DNA from: Pipra filicauda
Taxonomy: Eukaryota > Chordata > Aves > Passeriformes > Pipridae
NCBI RefSeq assembly: GCF_003945595.2
Contig: NW_024104162.1
Coordinates: forward strand, 930,001 to 994,000
Length of the DNA stretch: 64,000 nt
Direction: 5' to 3'
In this document: piece after piece, positions 46,651 through 58,150 of the stretch
Numbering within the stretch: position 1 is the first letter of the stretch
Layout of the letters: each line of letters starts with the position of its first letter
Notes under the pieces: model-generated
The model's database searches: none
What the model saw: only the letters and a program-made list of their open reading frames with translations
Told to the model about the DNA's origin: nothing
Made by a program: the position numbers and the translations under genes

Positions 46651-48915
46651 GGGGCCGAAGTTGTCCAGAAGAGAGATGGAAGAAGCAGAGCCCTTCGCCA
46701 GGCACTGCCAGCTGAGGTTTGGTGTCCCCAGGGGGCAGGGGCCAGAACCGATGGTGGTCAGAGGCCAAAAACCAACCCTGCCTTCCCCTGCCCTGTGGGC
46801 CGAGGGGCCGGCAGTGCACACCACCCACTGCCAGGAGCCTCCAGGCTCTCAACTGCTGCTGTGCTCCCCATCACCTGCCCGGTGTGACAGGTGGTACTGG
46901 GCAAATCCAACCCACCAGGGCTGAGCTCTTTCTCCGCGAGCTGTTTGTACATGGGGTGTGCCTGTGTGTGTGTGGAGGGTGGGCGGTGGCAGAGGGACAG
47001 AGATGGAGCCCAGGACGTGGGAGCAGGGGAGGGTTTTCTACCTTTTTGTATCTTTGTAATCAGAGAGAAAAGAAATTTCTATGGTTATTTTTACGGATGG
47101 TCTGTTCCCAGGACCTGGAGCATTTGTTTCACCAACAGCCCTTTACCACCTTCCCTGGGGTTATGAGGACCACAGTCCCAGTGGACTGGAGAGACAGTGC
47201 CAGGCAGTCCTTAAGTCTTTGTTGGCACTGCTTTGCCCAAGCCCCATTGCAGGACAGCTGGCCCTGCTGCCCCCCACCCTCCCACTGTGCAGCTCCACAC
47301 ATCTTGCCACCCTCCTCCTGCCTGGTGTCCCTCAGCCCCATGCAGCCAGGCCTCCCTCTGCCTTCTCATGGAACCCTCCCCCTTGGGGCTGCCCCACCTC
47401 GGTGAGGGGCTGTGTGCCAGTGAGAGCACAGACGAATGGGGCAGCAAATTCAGGAGTAGGGACCTGCTGGGGAGGAGACAAGCTTTGCTGTGCAGCCCTG
47501 TCCTGTACCAGGATGGTCCCAATCTCATCAATGCTGGTTACCTCTGTTCAGCAAGGGAGCACTGTGTTTTTACCCACTGGGTGTTGTGCTCTTTAACCTG
47601 GATGTTACAAAGCAAATCTCTGTTGGTTTGTAGGTCCAGGCAAGGAGCTGGATGACCCTTGTCCTGCTCAGCAGCAGGCTAGGCTATTCCCAGAGCCAGT
47701 GCTCCCTCTGCAGAGGATTAGCATCTGCAGGAGCATGATGTGGCTTCAGTCTTGGGGTCCACTATTGCCCACAAAAGTTGTATCTAGCTGGATCCCTGGG
47801 AGCTCTGCATATATCTGCTATCCTCTAACAGAGGACCCCAGATCAGAGTGGCCTGGATTTTAGGAGATGGAGATAAACAGCACTTTGCCCTCTCTGGAAA
47901 TTCAGGTTGCCCTGATGGTGTCTCTGCTCAGCCTGGGGCCTGGCCTGGGGCTCCTACTAGCCCTGCCATGAAGTAACACTCCTTTGTGCCTACCCCAGCC
48001 TCGGGCCAGGGCATTTGGCTCAGGGGGCTGGCATGCTCCCTCTCACTGGCCGAGCGTGGTGCTCTTGGGGCTGTGTGACCGTATGCCCCTTACTGCCTTA
48101 CTGCCACACTGCCGTAGCATCTTACTGTAGCCCAGCCTGACATGTTTACAGAAGAGGACTTGTGCTGCTGTCCTCCAGGCCCCTGGGGAAGCCAAGGCCT
48201 CTTGGCTACATCCCAGAGTCAGTGGGAAGAGCGCGGAGGGAACAGAAGGGCTGGTGACTGGGGGGGTGCCTTGGCCCCCCGGCACAGCCCTGATGAGACA
48301 GGCTCACTCTTTTCCCAGGGATGAGGACAGCAGGGCCTGCTGACATGTTTACATGCCATTCGGAACCAGTGTGCAGAGGGAAAACCTGCTGGCCCCACAT
48401 GCTGGGAACAGCCAGGCCCCTCCATGCTGCCCATCTTTGCCTTTGGGAACAAGCTCGTTTACATGTTTCTCTCCGGCTGTGCAGTGCCAGCACCAGAGTC
48501 TTGGGATTCCCTGCCTATGGTGCTGTAGGGCCCATGTTTCTGCCAAGTTGGGTATGGGGCTCTTAATGCTGGTGCCAAATGGAGAGCAAGTGACAAGTGC
48601 CAAAAAGAAGAGAGCAGCGGAGCTGGTGACCGTCCCTGCAGACCTGGGCCGGTCAAGAAGCAGGAGTCTACTTCTTGCAGACCAGTCTTTGGCTTGGTCC
48701 CTGATTGTAGTGCTGTGACCTGGGCTCTGGGAAGCATCCTCCTTGGGTTTGGGTTTTTTCCTTTGCGGGGTTTGGTTGGGTTTTTTTTCCTCTCTTTGTC
48801 TCCCGATTCTGTTGGCAGGGAGCGGGGAGATGCCCGTGCCCCCTCTCTGGCTGTGTAAAAGTGTATCATGGAAGCACCAGATTTGGAAATAAAAGTCTAT
48901 AAAATGGTGCTGGCC
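46651..48915 (+). other. CELSR3 3' UTR (inferred)
   Basis: About 2.2 kb follows the TGA, up to the AATAAA at 48888-48893. Open frames inside show no recognisable family. Exact cleavage is not determinable here. Confidence 0.65.
48888..48893 (+). terminator. Polyadenylation signal, CELSR3
   Basis: AATAAA about 2.2 kb downstream of the stop codon, the first canonical signal on this strand after CELSR3. Confidence 0.6.
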
Positions 48916-51880
48916 TCTCTGCCATCTCTCCCTGTGCAGTGGATCCATGGATGGGGCAATGAGTGCAGCGCCTGGGCTTGAGCTGATGGTGGGAGGAGGC
49001 TTGGGTGGGAGCTCCCAGCCAGCTCGTAGGCTGAAGGGGAGTTGCCTGGAACAGAGTGAGGTGACCAGGGGACAGGGACTTCAGGTGCTGTCAGTTGCCT
49101 GAACTGGGCTGTGTCCAGGCCGGTTCACCCAGACCTGGGATCAGCTGCAGTGGTGGCCAGTGGCCCCAGCACTGCCAGCAGGGCTGTGGTGCCAGAGTGG
49201 CTGTGGTTAGCCGTGGGGCCTGTGCCTGGCAGCAGCTGGCACCCCCAATCAGACCTAGACCAAGGGAAGAAGATCCACTGTCCAAAGGCTACCTGACCTC
49301 AGCGGTGTCAAGCTGGCTGCCAGCAAGGAGAAGAAAGTGTGTGGAGGAGAGGCCAAGCGTGATCCTGATGCCCTCTGTCCCTCCCTTCCTGTTGAAGAGG
49401 AAAGAGCAGGAGATCGAAGGGCAGCATCGATCCACAGCACCCTGAGCAAGGGTCACCATCAATTGCCGTCCCTCTGTCCCTCACAGGCTCCATCCTCTAA
49501 GCAGTTGGGGGCCAGCTCAGGGTGGCCCTTGGGAGTTGCAGCGGCAGTGCCAGGAGCTGTGGTCCTGTCCTGCAGCCCTTCTTGAGGCTGGGGGGCGTGG
49601 GTAAGGGCCAGGGAGAGCTGGCTGGGGTGGCAAGGGGAGTCACAGGTAGAGTGGCCAGCCCAGGGTGCAGGTCAGGGGCTGGATGCTGGGATGTGGGAAG
49701 GAATGGCACGGGTGGGGACAAGGAGCAGCGATAAGGAAGGCACTAAATGACACTGGTGCTGTTTGCTTCCGAGCAGGAGCCCTAGGATGGCCTCTGATTC
49801 ACTCTGCTGGGTGAGTGAATAAACAATGAGGAGGCAACAGTCACACGGTGCCTGTGTCAGCATCAGTGTGCCTTTACCTGGCCACAGTGGGACTGATGGG
49901 CATGTGGGTGGACGGCAGGGGCCAGGGATGTGGGAGAGGCTGAGGGAGCAGGCTCAGTCCTGCTACCTGAAAGGTGCGTGGCTGCTGTGGGACCTGGGTC
50001 ATGCTCACCACAGGGAGAGCCAGGGTGGCCATGGGTTACCCTGCACCAGGGAGGGGGACGAGTTGCTCTGACTCTGGAAATTGTGGCCCTGGATGTCACC
50101 GCTTACTCTGCTCTCCAGCCCTATCCCACCACCCAGGGGACCCAGGACTCTTTGATGCCTGGCCCTGCCCACTGCCTTCACCCCACACCCTGGTACCAGT
50201 CAGTTACGGGTGCCTGGATTTCCTCGGTCATGTCCCTATGGGACCGGGCCAAGCATGACTCAGAAATTCTCTGAAACCAATTCTAGGTCACGATGGAGCC
50301 CAGGAAGGAGTGAGGGGTTCAGTGGGACTCTGGTGCCCGCTGGGGACCTTTGGAACAAGATAACGGCTGGGTCTGTGCAAATTGTGGGAGAGCGGGGCAG
50401 TCCACAGGGCACAGCACACCTCTTCCAAGCAAGGTAAGCAAGGGGCTGTGGAAAATACTCTGGATGCTATGACCTGAGGCTGTGGGTAGCCCTTCTTGTC
50501 CTGGACAGAGCTCCTGCTCTGGGACATGGGGTGGGGAAGGGCCACCCATGGGAGCCGTGGGAGCACAGGAGGATGATGGCAGGACCTTGAGCAGTGCCCT
50601 GGGGTGGTGAGTGCCCAGAAGCTCTTGGCAGGAGGTTGGCACTAGGATGTGCCCAATGGCAAGAAGACCACTGCTCTGCACCTGGCATGGGTGGTTGGGC
50701 ATGGCAGCACCCTGGGTATGGCTGCAGACCAGGAGCTGAGACTGGAATGGACAGTCCCCAATATGGGATGGTTCTGGGGACAGTGGTGACAGTTCTGGGC
50801 CTGCCACAGCTGAGGAACTCAGCGCATCAGGGTATGGAGGGGAGCGTGGTGGGTGCCATGGGTGCAGCAGTGGGGCTGGGAAGCAGGCAGCTTCTCGGCA
50901 GGGCAGGAGGAAGGGCAGGAGGAAGGACAGGAGTCAGGGAGCGGTGTCTCAAAGATCGTGGGCTGGCTTTAATAAATAGGAGGAAGCAGAGCGTGCACCT
51001 GCCTGCCAGCTCCTGACCAGCTTGGGCACAGCAGGTAGGAGTGATAACGGGGCAACACAGGGACTCGGGCTGGCACAACCCCAGGCACCCTGTGAGGGGA
51101 TTTTGGGTCCAGTTGTACCTCAGGACCAGGCAGGTCACCAGCTGGGTAAGCCCAGCAGGATGGTGCAGCTCTCAGCCTGAGCCCTGATCAAGACTAGGCT
51201 GTGGATCTATACGGAGATGCCTCAGTCCCACCATCCCAGCCCTGAGAAGGGTGAGACCTCAGCCCAGCCTCCCTCCTCTGACCACAGGCTCACCTCGACT
51301 CTCCAGTGCAGTGGTCAGGGGAGGACACTGCCAGAGACATGAAAAGCTGTGACTTTTGCCGGGGGTTCACATTCCTGCTCCCCTCATGCGCAAAGGGACA
51401 AAGTCTGCAGACGGGGCTGTGGGATGGCCAGGGCTCTGCTCGGCGGCTGTGCCCTGCCCTGCTGTGGTACACGGAGGGGAAGGGTGGCGGGCACCAAGGT
51501 GGGTCCTGCACGGGCAGGCAGAGGGGGAGCCCCCTGGGGCAGCTCTGCTGGCAGACCCCGCCTCTGCATTCCATTGCGCAGAGGGGGCTGGTGCGGGGCA
51601 GGAGCGGGCAGCACTGACTGCCGAAGCTTCAGCTCCCTCCCTGCCCACCTGCCGTTGTGAGCCACTGCCGCTGCTTCAGGACTCCCAAAGCTTGGCTCAT
51701 GCTTATCCTCAGGGCCAATCTTGCCTGCCTGGCCGAGATGGGATGGCTCTGTGTGGCGAATGGAGTTGGAGGAGGGGCTGGGGCGCGGGTAGGGTGCTGG
51801 GTGTCCCCAGCTATGGGGGTGTAGCTGAGCTGTCCCTGATGTCCTTGCAGTAGACTGGCATACAGGAAGGTCAGGTGGGC
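48916..51880. other. CELSR3-SLC26A6 intergenic region
   Basis: About 3 kb with no supported gene. AATAAA hexamers occur at 49818-49823 and 50971-50976 without an obvious coding unit before them; they may be alternative CELSR3 3' ends or chance. A noncoding 5' exon of SLC26A6 may lie here, because the coding start is directly preceded by TTGCAG at 51845-51850, which could be an acceptor. Confidence 0.55.
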
Positions 51881-54800
51881 ATGGCAGCAGAGATGGCACT
51901 GAGCCACCGAGCACCCCGTGAGGTGCTGAGTGAGGCTGAACTGGAGGAGGTGGCACAGAGGAAACCTCCCGCCAAGCCCTCGGTGCGTCTCCGCAAGATC
52001 AGGTAGGACCATATCGCCAGGGGGATGTGCCTGGACCTCACCAGGCACTGTACAGCCCAGCCCCACCACCACGGGGAGCTGCAGACCTGGGGATCCTTTC
52101 CCCTAAGTTGAAGTACCCGTGTCCCTACTTTGTTCTCCTGACTGGAGGGACACCTGGCTCCAATGGATGGAGCTGGGTGTCCCATGGGACCCATTGCATC
52201 TCATGGGGCCCTGTCTACCCCTACTGATGTCCCCAAAACCCTGCACTTGTGCTCAGCCTCAGCTCCTACTCCTTTCCCTCCAGATGCACAGGCTCCGCTG
52301 CCAAGTCCCTGCTGTTCCGTTTCCTGCCCTTCCTGTACTGGCTGCCCCGCTACCCAGTCAAGGACTGGCTCCTGGGGGACATTACTTCAGGCTTCAGTGT
52401 GGGCATCATGCACCTGCCCCAGGGTGAGTGATGCCCAGGCTTCCAGGGGCTCCCTGCGGGTTGGGGAGGGCCAGGAGTTGGCCCTTCATGACATTTCTCC
52501 CTGCTCCACCATCCAGGTCTTGCCTATGCACTGCTGGCTGGGTTGCCACCCGTCACCGGTCTCTACTCTTCCTTTTACCCTGTCTTCCTCTACTTCTTCT
52601 TTGGGACATCAAGGCACAACTCTGTGGGTGAGCTGAGGGACCATGTGCTTGGACAGCAACGGTGGGGAGGGAGGGAGCGAGGATGAGAGGGACAATCCTT
52701 CATCCATGGCACAGCATTGCCACATGAATGGTTGGGGGGGGCCTTTCTTGTCTTTACTTTGCCCCATCAAGAAGGTGATTGGCCAAACCAGAGCCAAAGC
52801 ACAGTGGGTGGGCTTTGAGCCTTGCCAGAGGGGAAAGGAGCTGACCCCTTAAGAGGTACCCTCAAAGAGGTCCTGGTGCTCACCTTGGGCTCCCTGCCCA
52901 CACTCTACCTGTCCTCAGGTCCTTTCGCCGTCATCTCTGTCATGATCGGGAGCTTGACGGAGTCCCTGCTGCCTAGTGAGGACTTCCTGGAGTCCGTCAA
53001 TGGCAGCAACGCCACAGTCAATGAGGCATTGCGGGATGCTGCCAGGGTGGAGCTGGTGGCCACCGTCACTGTCCTGGCAGGCATCTTCCAGGTAAGGTGG
53101 CCCCAGCCTAGTCTAGCAGAGAACAGTGGGCTGTAAGCTGTGGGTCACTTCTGGTGCCTCTCCTTTCAGGTGGCCCTGGGTCTCCTGCAGTTTGGATTTG
53201 TGGTGACCTACCTCTCGGACCCGTTGGTGCGTGGCTACACCACTGCTGCCTCCGTGCATGTCCTCGTCTCCCAGCTCAAGAATGTCTTCGGGGTCTCCGT
53301 GGGCGAGTACTCAGGGCCACTTTCATTGTTTGTGGTAAGTGGGGGCTCGCTGCTGCCCAGGACCCCCTGGGGGCTCACCTGTGGGGCACATAGAGTCCTC
53401 CATAAACCTTCTGGGGGAGACATCTGATTTCCTGAGCACATTCCCTCCTTCTGTATCCTCTAGACTGTCATTGAGATCTGCAAGAAGCTGCCACAGACCA
53501 ACGTGGGCACCCTGGTGACCGCCATCATTGCCATGGTGGCCATCTTCATTGTGAAAGAGCTCAACCACAAGTTTGCCACCAAGCTGCCCATGCCCATCCC
53601 CATCGAGCTTATCACGGTACCCAGAGCTGCCCCAGCTTGCTGTGGGGATGCAGCCATGCATATTCCTGTCCCTTTCAGGGAGGGGAGGCGTGGGATGGGG
53701 TTCCTTGGCGAGTGCAGCTCCAGGGCACACGTCATGCCCTCCTCCTCCTCCTCCTCCTTCTCCGCGGTCCCTGTGCAGAAAGGCCCTGCCTCACCCAGTC
53801 ATTCTCCCCCAGATCATCATCTCCACTGGCATCTCCTACGGTGTCAACCTGAGTGACAAGTTTGGCATCTCCGTGGTGGGCACCATCCCCAGCGGGTGAG
53901 CAGGGCCAGGTGGTGGTGGGGGCTGGGCAGGGGCACAGCCACCCACAGCACCCCTGTTTGAGCCACATCTCTCTGTCTTGAATGTAGGTTGAAGCCACCT
54001 GTGGTCCCTAATTTCAGCTACTTTGGGCAGGTGGCAGGCAATGCCTTTGCCATTGCTGTGGTTGGCTATGCCATCTGCATCTCCCTGGGCAAGATCTTTG
54101 CCCTGAAGCATGGCTACAAAGTGGACAGCAACCAGGTGATGCTCTGAGGTGCAGGGCCCCCCACCCTGGGTGAAAGCCAAGCTTCCCCTTGCAGCCAGAG
54201 GAAAGCATGGTGCTGCCCTCCTGCTGCTCTGTCCCTACAGGAGCTGATTGCGCTGGGCCTCTGCAACTTCCTGGGAGGTTTCTTCCAGTGTTTTGCCATC
54301 AGCTGCTCCATGTCACGGAGCCTGGTACAGGAGACCACAGGTGGCAACAGTCAGGTGGGTCTGGGCAACACTGCCTCCCTCTGTGGGGCTGGAGCAGGGG
54401 CAGGCAGCACAGTGAGCAGTAGGGGCTCACCCCTCACCTCCCTCTCTCCTTCCACACAGGTAGCTGGTGTCATCTCATCCCTGGTCATCCTGGTGACCAT
54501 CCTGAAGATCGGAGAGCTCTTCTACGACCTGCCCAAGGTACAACTAGTCCCATGGCCTCTGTGCCACATCCCACCCCTGTGCCTATCCCATGGCATGGTA
54601 GTGTGGCAGCGGAACAGCCAAAGCCCACTCCTAGACCTGCCCTCAGCTTCCTCATAGCTGCAGAGACTTCTCTTTTAGGCCATCTTAGCTGCCATAATCA
54701 TCATCAACCTCAAGGGCATGTTTAAGCAGTTCAGTGACCTCAGTATGCTCTGGAAATCCAACCGAGTGGACCTGGTAAGGTGCTGATCAGCCTTGGGGCT

Positions 54801-57000
54801 GTGCTCTTGTCCCTGGAGAGGGTTTCTCCACCCTCCCTGAGGCTTGTGGGTGCTTGGGGGAGGCCATGCTGCAGCTGACCGTGTCCCCTCTCCAGATGGT
54901 CTGGATTGTGACATTTGTGGCCACCCTCCTGCTGAACTTGGACATTGGCCTGGCGGCCTCGGTGGCCTTTGGGCTGCTCACGGTCATCTTCCGCACCCAG
55001 CTGTGAGTACGCTGGGGCTGGGGTTGATGCTGTATCCCAAGGGCAGGAGAAGCCCGTGGTGACCTCAGCCCCTCACTGTGTTCCCCCACAGCCCCCACTA
55101 CTCCATTCTGGGGCGCATCTCCAACACCGATGTCTACAGGGATGTGGCGGAATATGAGATGGTAACAGCACCGGGCTGGGGGAAGAGCCACCTGCAACGG
55201 GGGGGCGTTCCAATGCACCCCCAGTGGCTGCTCACTGGGGAAAGGAGCTGGGGGCATTTTGGGGAAGGGAGGGAAGGGGAGCAGGTGGCTTCATCCCTGG
55301 GAATAGTACCCTGCCCATCTGCCCCCAGGCACAGGAGGTCCCTGGCGTGAAGATCTTCCGCTCCTCCTGCACCCTCTACTTTGCCAATGTGGAGCTGTAT
55401 GCCGATGCCCTGAAGAAGAAGGTAGGAGAATCACCAGCCCCACAGTGCTCCCCGTGTCCCCCTGCCTGCCAACACCAGGATAGCAGTGGGGCAGCTGGGG
55501 ACACAAAGCTGCGCTGCTTCGCAGAGTGGCATCGATGTGGACCGCCTCATTCAGAAGAAGAAGAAAGCCCTCAAGAAGCTGAAGAAACAACAGAAGAAAG
55601 CGGAGAAGGAAAAGGCAAAGAGGGAAAAGGTGCTTCCCTGACACAGGGGACCGCTCTGGTGCCACCTAGCATTGCCTCTCTGCCTGGTTCTGGCCCTATT
55701 GTCCATGCACTGGCCAGGCCTGGTGGCCCACAGAGTTCCCAGCTCAGTTTGGGGCCAATGGGTAAGAAAGGCACTGGGATTGAACTGGGCCACACCGTCA
55801 TACCCAAGGTCGGTGGGGAAAGCCAGGCTGTTAATGATTAGGTGGTGAAACCAGATAGTCATTAACCTTTTGGTAAGTTAATCAGAATTAAGAGCAAGAG
55901 CAAAGGTTGGCCTGGTGCCAGCTAATGAGCCCGGTTCCAGAGAGCAGCACTGGGCAGAGGGGTGGGTCTCGACACATCTGGAAAGAGCCCAGAAGCGGGT
56001 CAAGGTGTGAGAGGGGCACCCACTCCTGGGACCACCCACTGCCCATGCCCTCGTGCAGCCAAAGAGCCTCACCAAGCCACACTGCACTGTAGGGCAGGGT
56101 GACCCCAGGGGGCTCCAGCCCCAGAGCAGTGACACCGGATCTCCTTCCCTCCCCCAGAACACAGAGGACGGTCCAGGTGTGGCAGTGATTGAATTGAGTG
56201 CAGGGGAGAGCGGTGCGTCCTCGGAGCCCACCCTGCGCAGCCTGGGGCTGCCCCAGCCCAGCTTCCACGCCGTCATCTTGGACTTCAGCTCTGTCAACTT
56301 CGTGGATACTGTCTCCATCAAGATCCTGAAGAATGTAAGGGCCCAGGGCAGCAGCCTCATCGAGGGCGTCTCCAAGGCCCCGTGGGGTGGCCCCCCCTCC
56401 CTCCTCCTTTGTAAAATATTTTCTGCCATTTGCAGATCTTCAGGGATTTCCGTGACATAGAAGTGGATGTCTTCATTGCCAGCTGCCCGGGTGAGGGGGA
56501 TCTGCAGAGCCATGAGCCCCTGACGGGCATGGTCACCCCTCCTGCACACAGCTGCTGGCCTGGGGGTCCCTCCATGGTGTTCCAATGCCCAGGGTTTCCC
56601 CAGGGGATGGGTGCTGCAGGTTGTCCCATGGATCCAATCTGAGCGTGGGTCTCTAGGGTTGATCCTGGTGTTCCCCCACAACACAGGAGGCAGGAGGCTG
56701 CTTCAGGTGGGGGGTGGGGGGCTTAGCTAGGTGCCATCACTTTAGATGCTTCTCCCTCCACACAGGGCCTGTGCTGGCCCAGCTGGAACGGGGCAACTTC
56801 TTCAGCTCAACCATCACCAAGCACTCCTTCTTCCCCTCTGTGCACGACGCCGTGGAGCATGTCAGCAGGGAGCGGCGCCAGGCCTCAGTGAGCACCCAGC
56901 CCCACCATCCCCATCACGGGTGGGGGGGAACGGAGGGGGCAGCCAAGCCAACCTCTCCCCGTCTCATCCCCCTTAGGCGGACCACAGCACCAGGATGTAG
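51881..57000 (+). CDS. SLC26A6: SLC26A6, SLC26 anion exchanger (19 coding exons)
   Basis: Complete 711-residue SLC26 transporter; the human protein is about 760. Exons: 51881-52002, 52284-52423, 52517-52627, 52919-53091, 53170-53334, 53464-53616, 53813-53895, 53988-54135, 54241-54354, 54460-54537, 54679-54774, 54896-55002, 55092-55161, 55329-55421, 55525-55629, 56158-56334, 56436-56490, 56766-56887, 56977-57000. All borders are GT-AG and phases close. ATG 51881 has good context (GGGCATGG) and an in-frame TAG 30 bases upstream. A hydrophobic membrane core is followed by a C-terminal STAS domain. The family exchanges chloride for bicarbonate, oxalate, sulfate or formate at epithelial apical membranes. 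Assignment to A6 rather than another SLC26 rests on the place between CELSR3 and UQCRC1 plus overall similarity. Confidence 0.93.
52284..55161 (+). CDS. SLC26A6: SLC26A6 membrane transport core (exons 2-13)
   Basis: Residues about 41-520. Landmarks are [60 protein letters not shown], the [14 protein letters not shown] motif, [30 protein letters not shown] and [19 protein letters not shown]. An extracellular loop has two sequons, N152-G-S and N155-A-T, at the position of the glycosylated loop in mammals. Introns are compact, mostly under 300 bases. Confidence 0.92.
55329..56887 (+). CDS. SLC26A6: SLC26A6 STAS domain with basic insert (exons 14-18)
   Basis: Residues about 521-704. The STAS fold starts [20 protein letters not shown]. 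It is interrupted by the variable insert, whose start is a very basic helix from exon 15 ([15 protein letters not shown], then [10 protein letters not shown]). It resumes as [20 protein letters not shown]. The insert is shorter than in the human protein as I recall it. The domain binds regulatory partners such as the CFTR R domain in mammals. Confidence 0.9.
55630..56157 (+). promoter_or_regulatory. SLC26A6 intron 15 with HNF1-like site cluster
   Basis: A 528-base intron, phase 0, inside the STAS insert. It carries GTTAATGATTAGG at 55830-55842 (close to the HNF1 palindrome GTTAATNATTAAC), TCATTAACC at 55859-55867 and GTTAATCAG at 55877-55885. Three half-sites in about 56 bases stand out in a GC-rich locus. 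The regulatory role is an inference. Confidence 0.4.
56977..57000 (+). CDS. SLC26A6: SLC26A6 last exon: C-terminal PDZ ligand
   Basis: Codes ADHSTRM and TAG. The last three residues T-R-M fit a class I PDZ ligand (S/T-x-hydrophobic), corresponding to T-R-L in human SLC26A6, which binds scaffolds of the NHERF type. The acceptor is CCTTAG. Confidence 0.85.
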   Translation, partial: ADHSTRM

Positions 57001-57352
57001 CCGTGCAAGAGGAAGACGTCTCCCCCAAGAGCTGGGTGGGCGAGGAGGACTCTGCCACCTTGATGGCACTGACTCGCCTGCCCCAGGGCCCGAAGGCCCT
57101 GTACCCCCACCAGCCCCTCCGGACTCTGACCGCCAGGGTCCCGCCCTGACTGTGACCCCCTGTGATGGGGCTGCTGCTGGCCAGAGCTGCTGCTGGCCCT
57201 CACACCGAGGGGCTGCCTGGTGCTCCCGCTTGGTGACCCGCTTGGTGCTCCCACTGCCCCAGCACGGGCCTGTCCCACCAGGCCAGGACGTGGTTTGGGG
57301 GGTGGTGGAGGGGCCAAGGGGGTCCTGCTGCCAGCAGTGGGCTGGCACTGCC

Positions 57353-57358
57353 AATAAA
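57353..57358 (+). terminator. Polyadenylation signal, SLC26A6
   Basis: AATAAA 353 bases after the SLC26A6 stop, followed within about 20 bases by GTGGTGTTT, a typical GT-rich downstream element. Confidence 0.75.
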
Positions 57359-57857
57359 GCCACGTGGTGTTTCTCAGGGTTGGTTTCAATGCTCTTTTCT
57401 CAATAACAGCGCTCTTGGGTCAGGCCACCCAGCTGCCCCCCAGCGCCGCCCTGCAGGTGGGCTGCCCTGACACCCTCTGTCTCTGTTCTGCCCCTTCTCC
57501 CCGTGACCCCTCCAGGGCCGTGGGGCTGCAGCCGAGGGAGTGGAATGAGCTGGTACCCCCTTTCCCCAGGATCCTCGTTCCCAGGACCTCCATTCCCTGT
57601 GACCCCTGTCCCCCGGGCCACCATCCCCCAGAATTCCTATCCCTGGGATCCCCACCCCCTGGGACTCTCATTCCCCTGAGACTCCCATTCCCCGGGACCC
57701 CCATTCCCTGCCCACCCCCCCGCGCCCTCCCGCCACCAGGGGGCGCCACCCGCCACCCGCCCCTACCGCCCCCTCCCGCGCCGCCCCGCCCCAGCCGCAG
57801 GTCCCGCCCCCCGCGCAGGCGCGGTGCCTTCAGTCGGTCGGTCGGCGCAGGGACAAG
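57359..57857. other. SLC26A6-UQCRC1 spacer
   Basis: Only about 500 bases separate the SLC26A6 polyadenylation signal from the UQCRC1 start codon. The spacer holds a degenerate C-rich minisatellite (about 57560-57715) and then a CpG-rich promoter. No TMEM89-like two-exon gene, which I recall at this position in mammals, is visible. Confidence 0.65.
57560..57715 (+). repeat. Degenerate ~17-19 bp C-rich minisatellite
   Basis: Repeated variants of a unit like GGGACCCCCATTCCCTG occur about eight times with substitutions (CCTCGTTCCC, CCTCCATTCCCTG, CCTATCCCTGGGAT, CTCCCATTCCCCGGGA, CCCCCATTCCCTG). Confidence 0.75.
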
Positions 57858-58150
57858 ATGGCGGCGCGCTCGGTGTGCCGGGCGGGCAGCGCGGCCGGGC
57901 GGGCGCTGCTGTGGGGGCCGCGCCCCTCCGTGAGTCACCGCGCCCGCCGCGGGCAGCGCCGGCGGGGGAGTCCGGACAGGGCGCGGGCGGCCCCGCGGTG
58001 CAGTGGTGCTGCCGCCGGGCCCAGCCTGTGCGCCGGCCGGGAAGGTCACGGGGACGCGGCGGGCGGCGCGGGGCGGGCGGCGGTGGCCGTGAGACCCCCG
58101 GGGCTGGAGCGGGGCTGGGCGGGCGGGGGGGCGGCGGCGGCTGTCACTGT
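57720..58150 (+). promoter_or_regulatory. UQCRC1 CpG-island promoter with NRF1- and YY1-like sites
   Basis: Highly CpG-rich, with GC boxes near 57780-57790. CGCGCAGGCGCG at 57812-57823 matches the NRF1 palindrome at all but one position. AAGATGGCGGC at 57855-57865 is a YY1-type element overlapping the start codon. Both factors are known regulators of nuclear respiratory-chain genes. Confidence 0.6.

Noticed and set aside
51384..51956. 190-codon minus-strand frame upstream of and overlapping SLC26A6 exon 1
   Set aside because: It has low-complexity Pro/Ala/Ser composition and is antisense to the real first exon.
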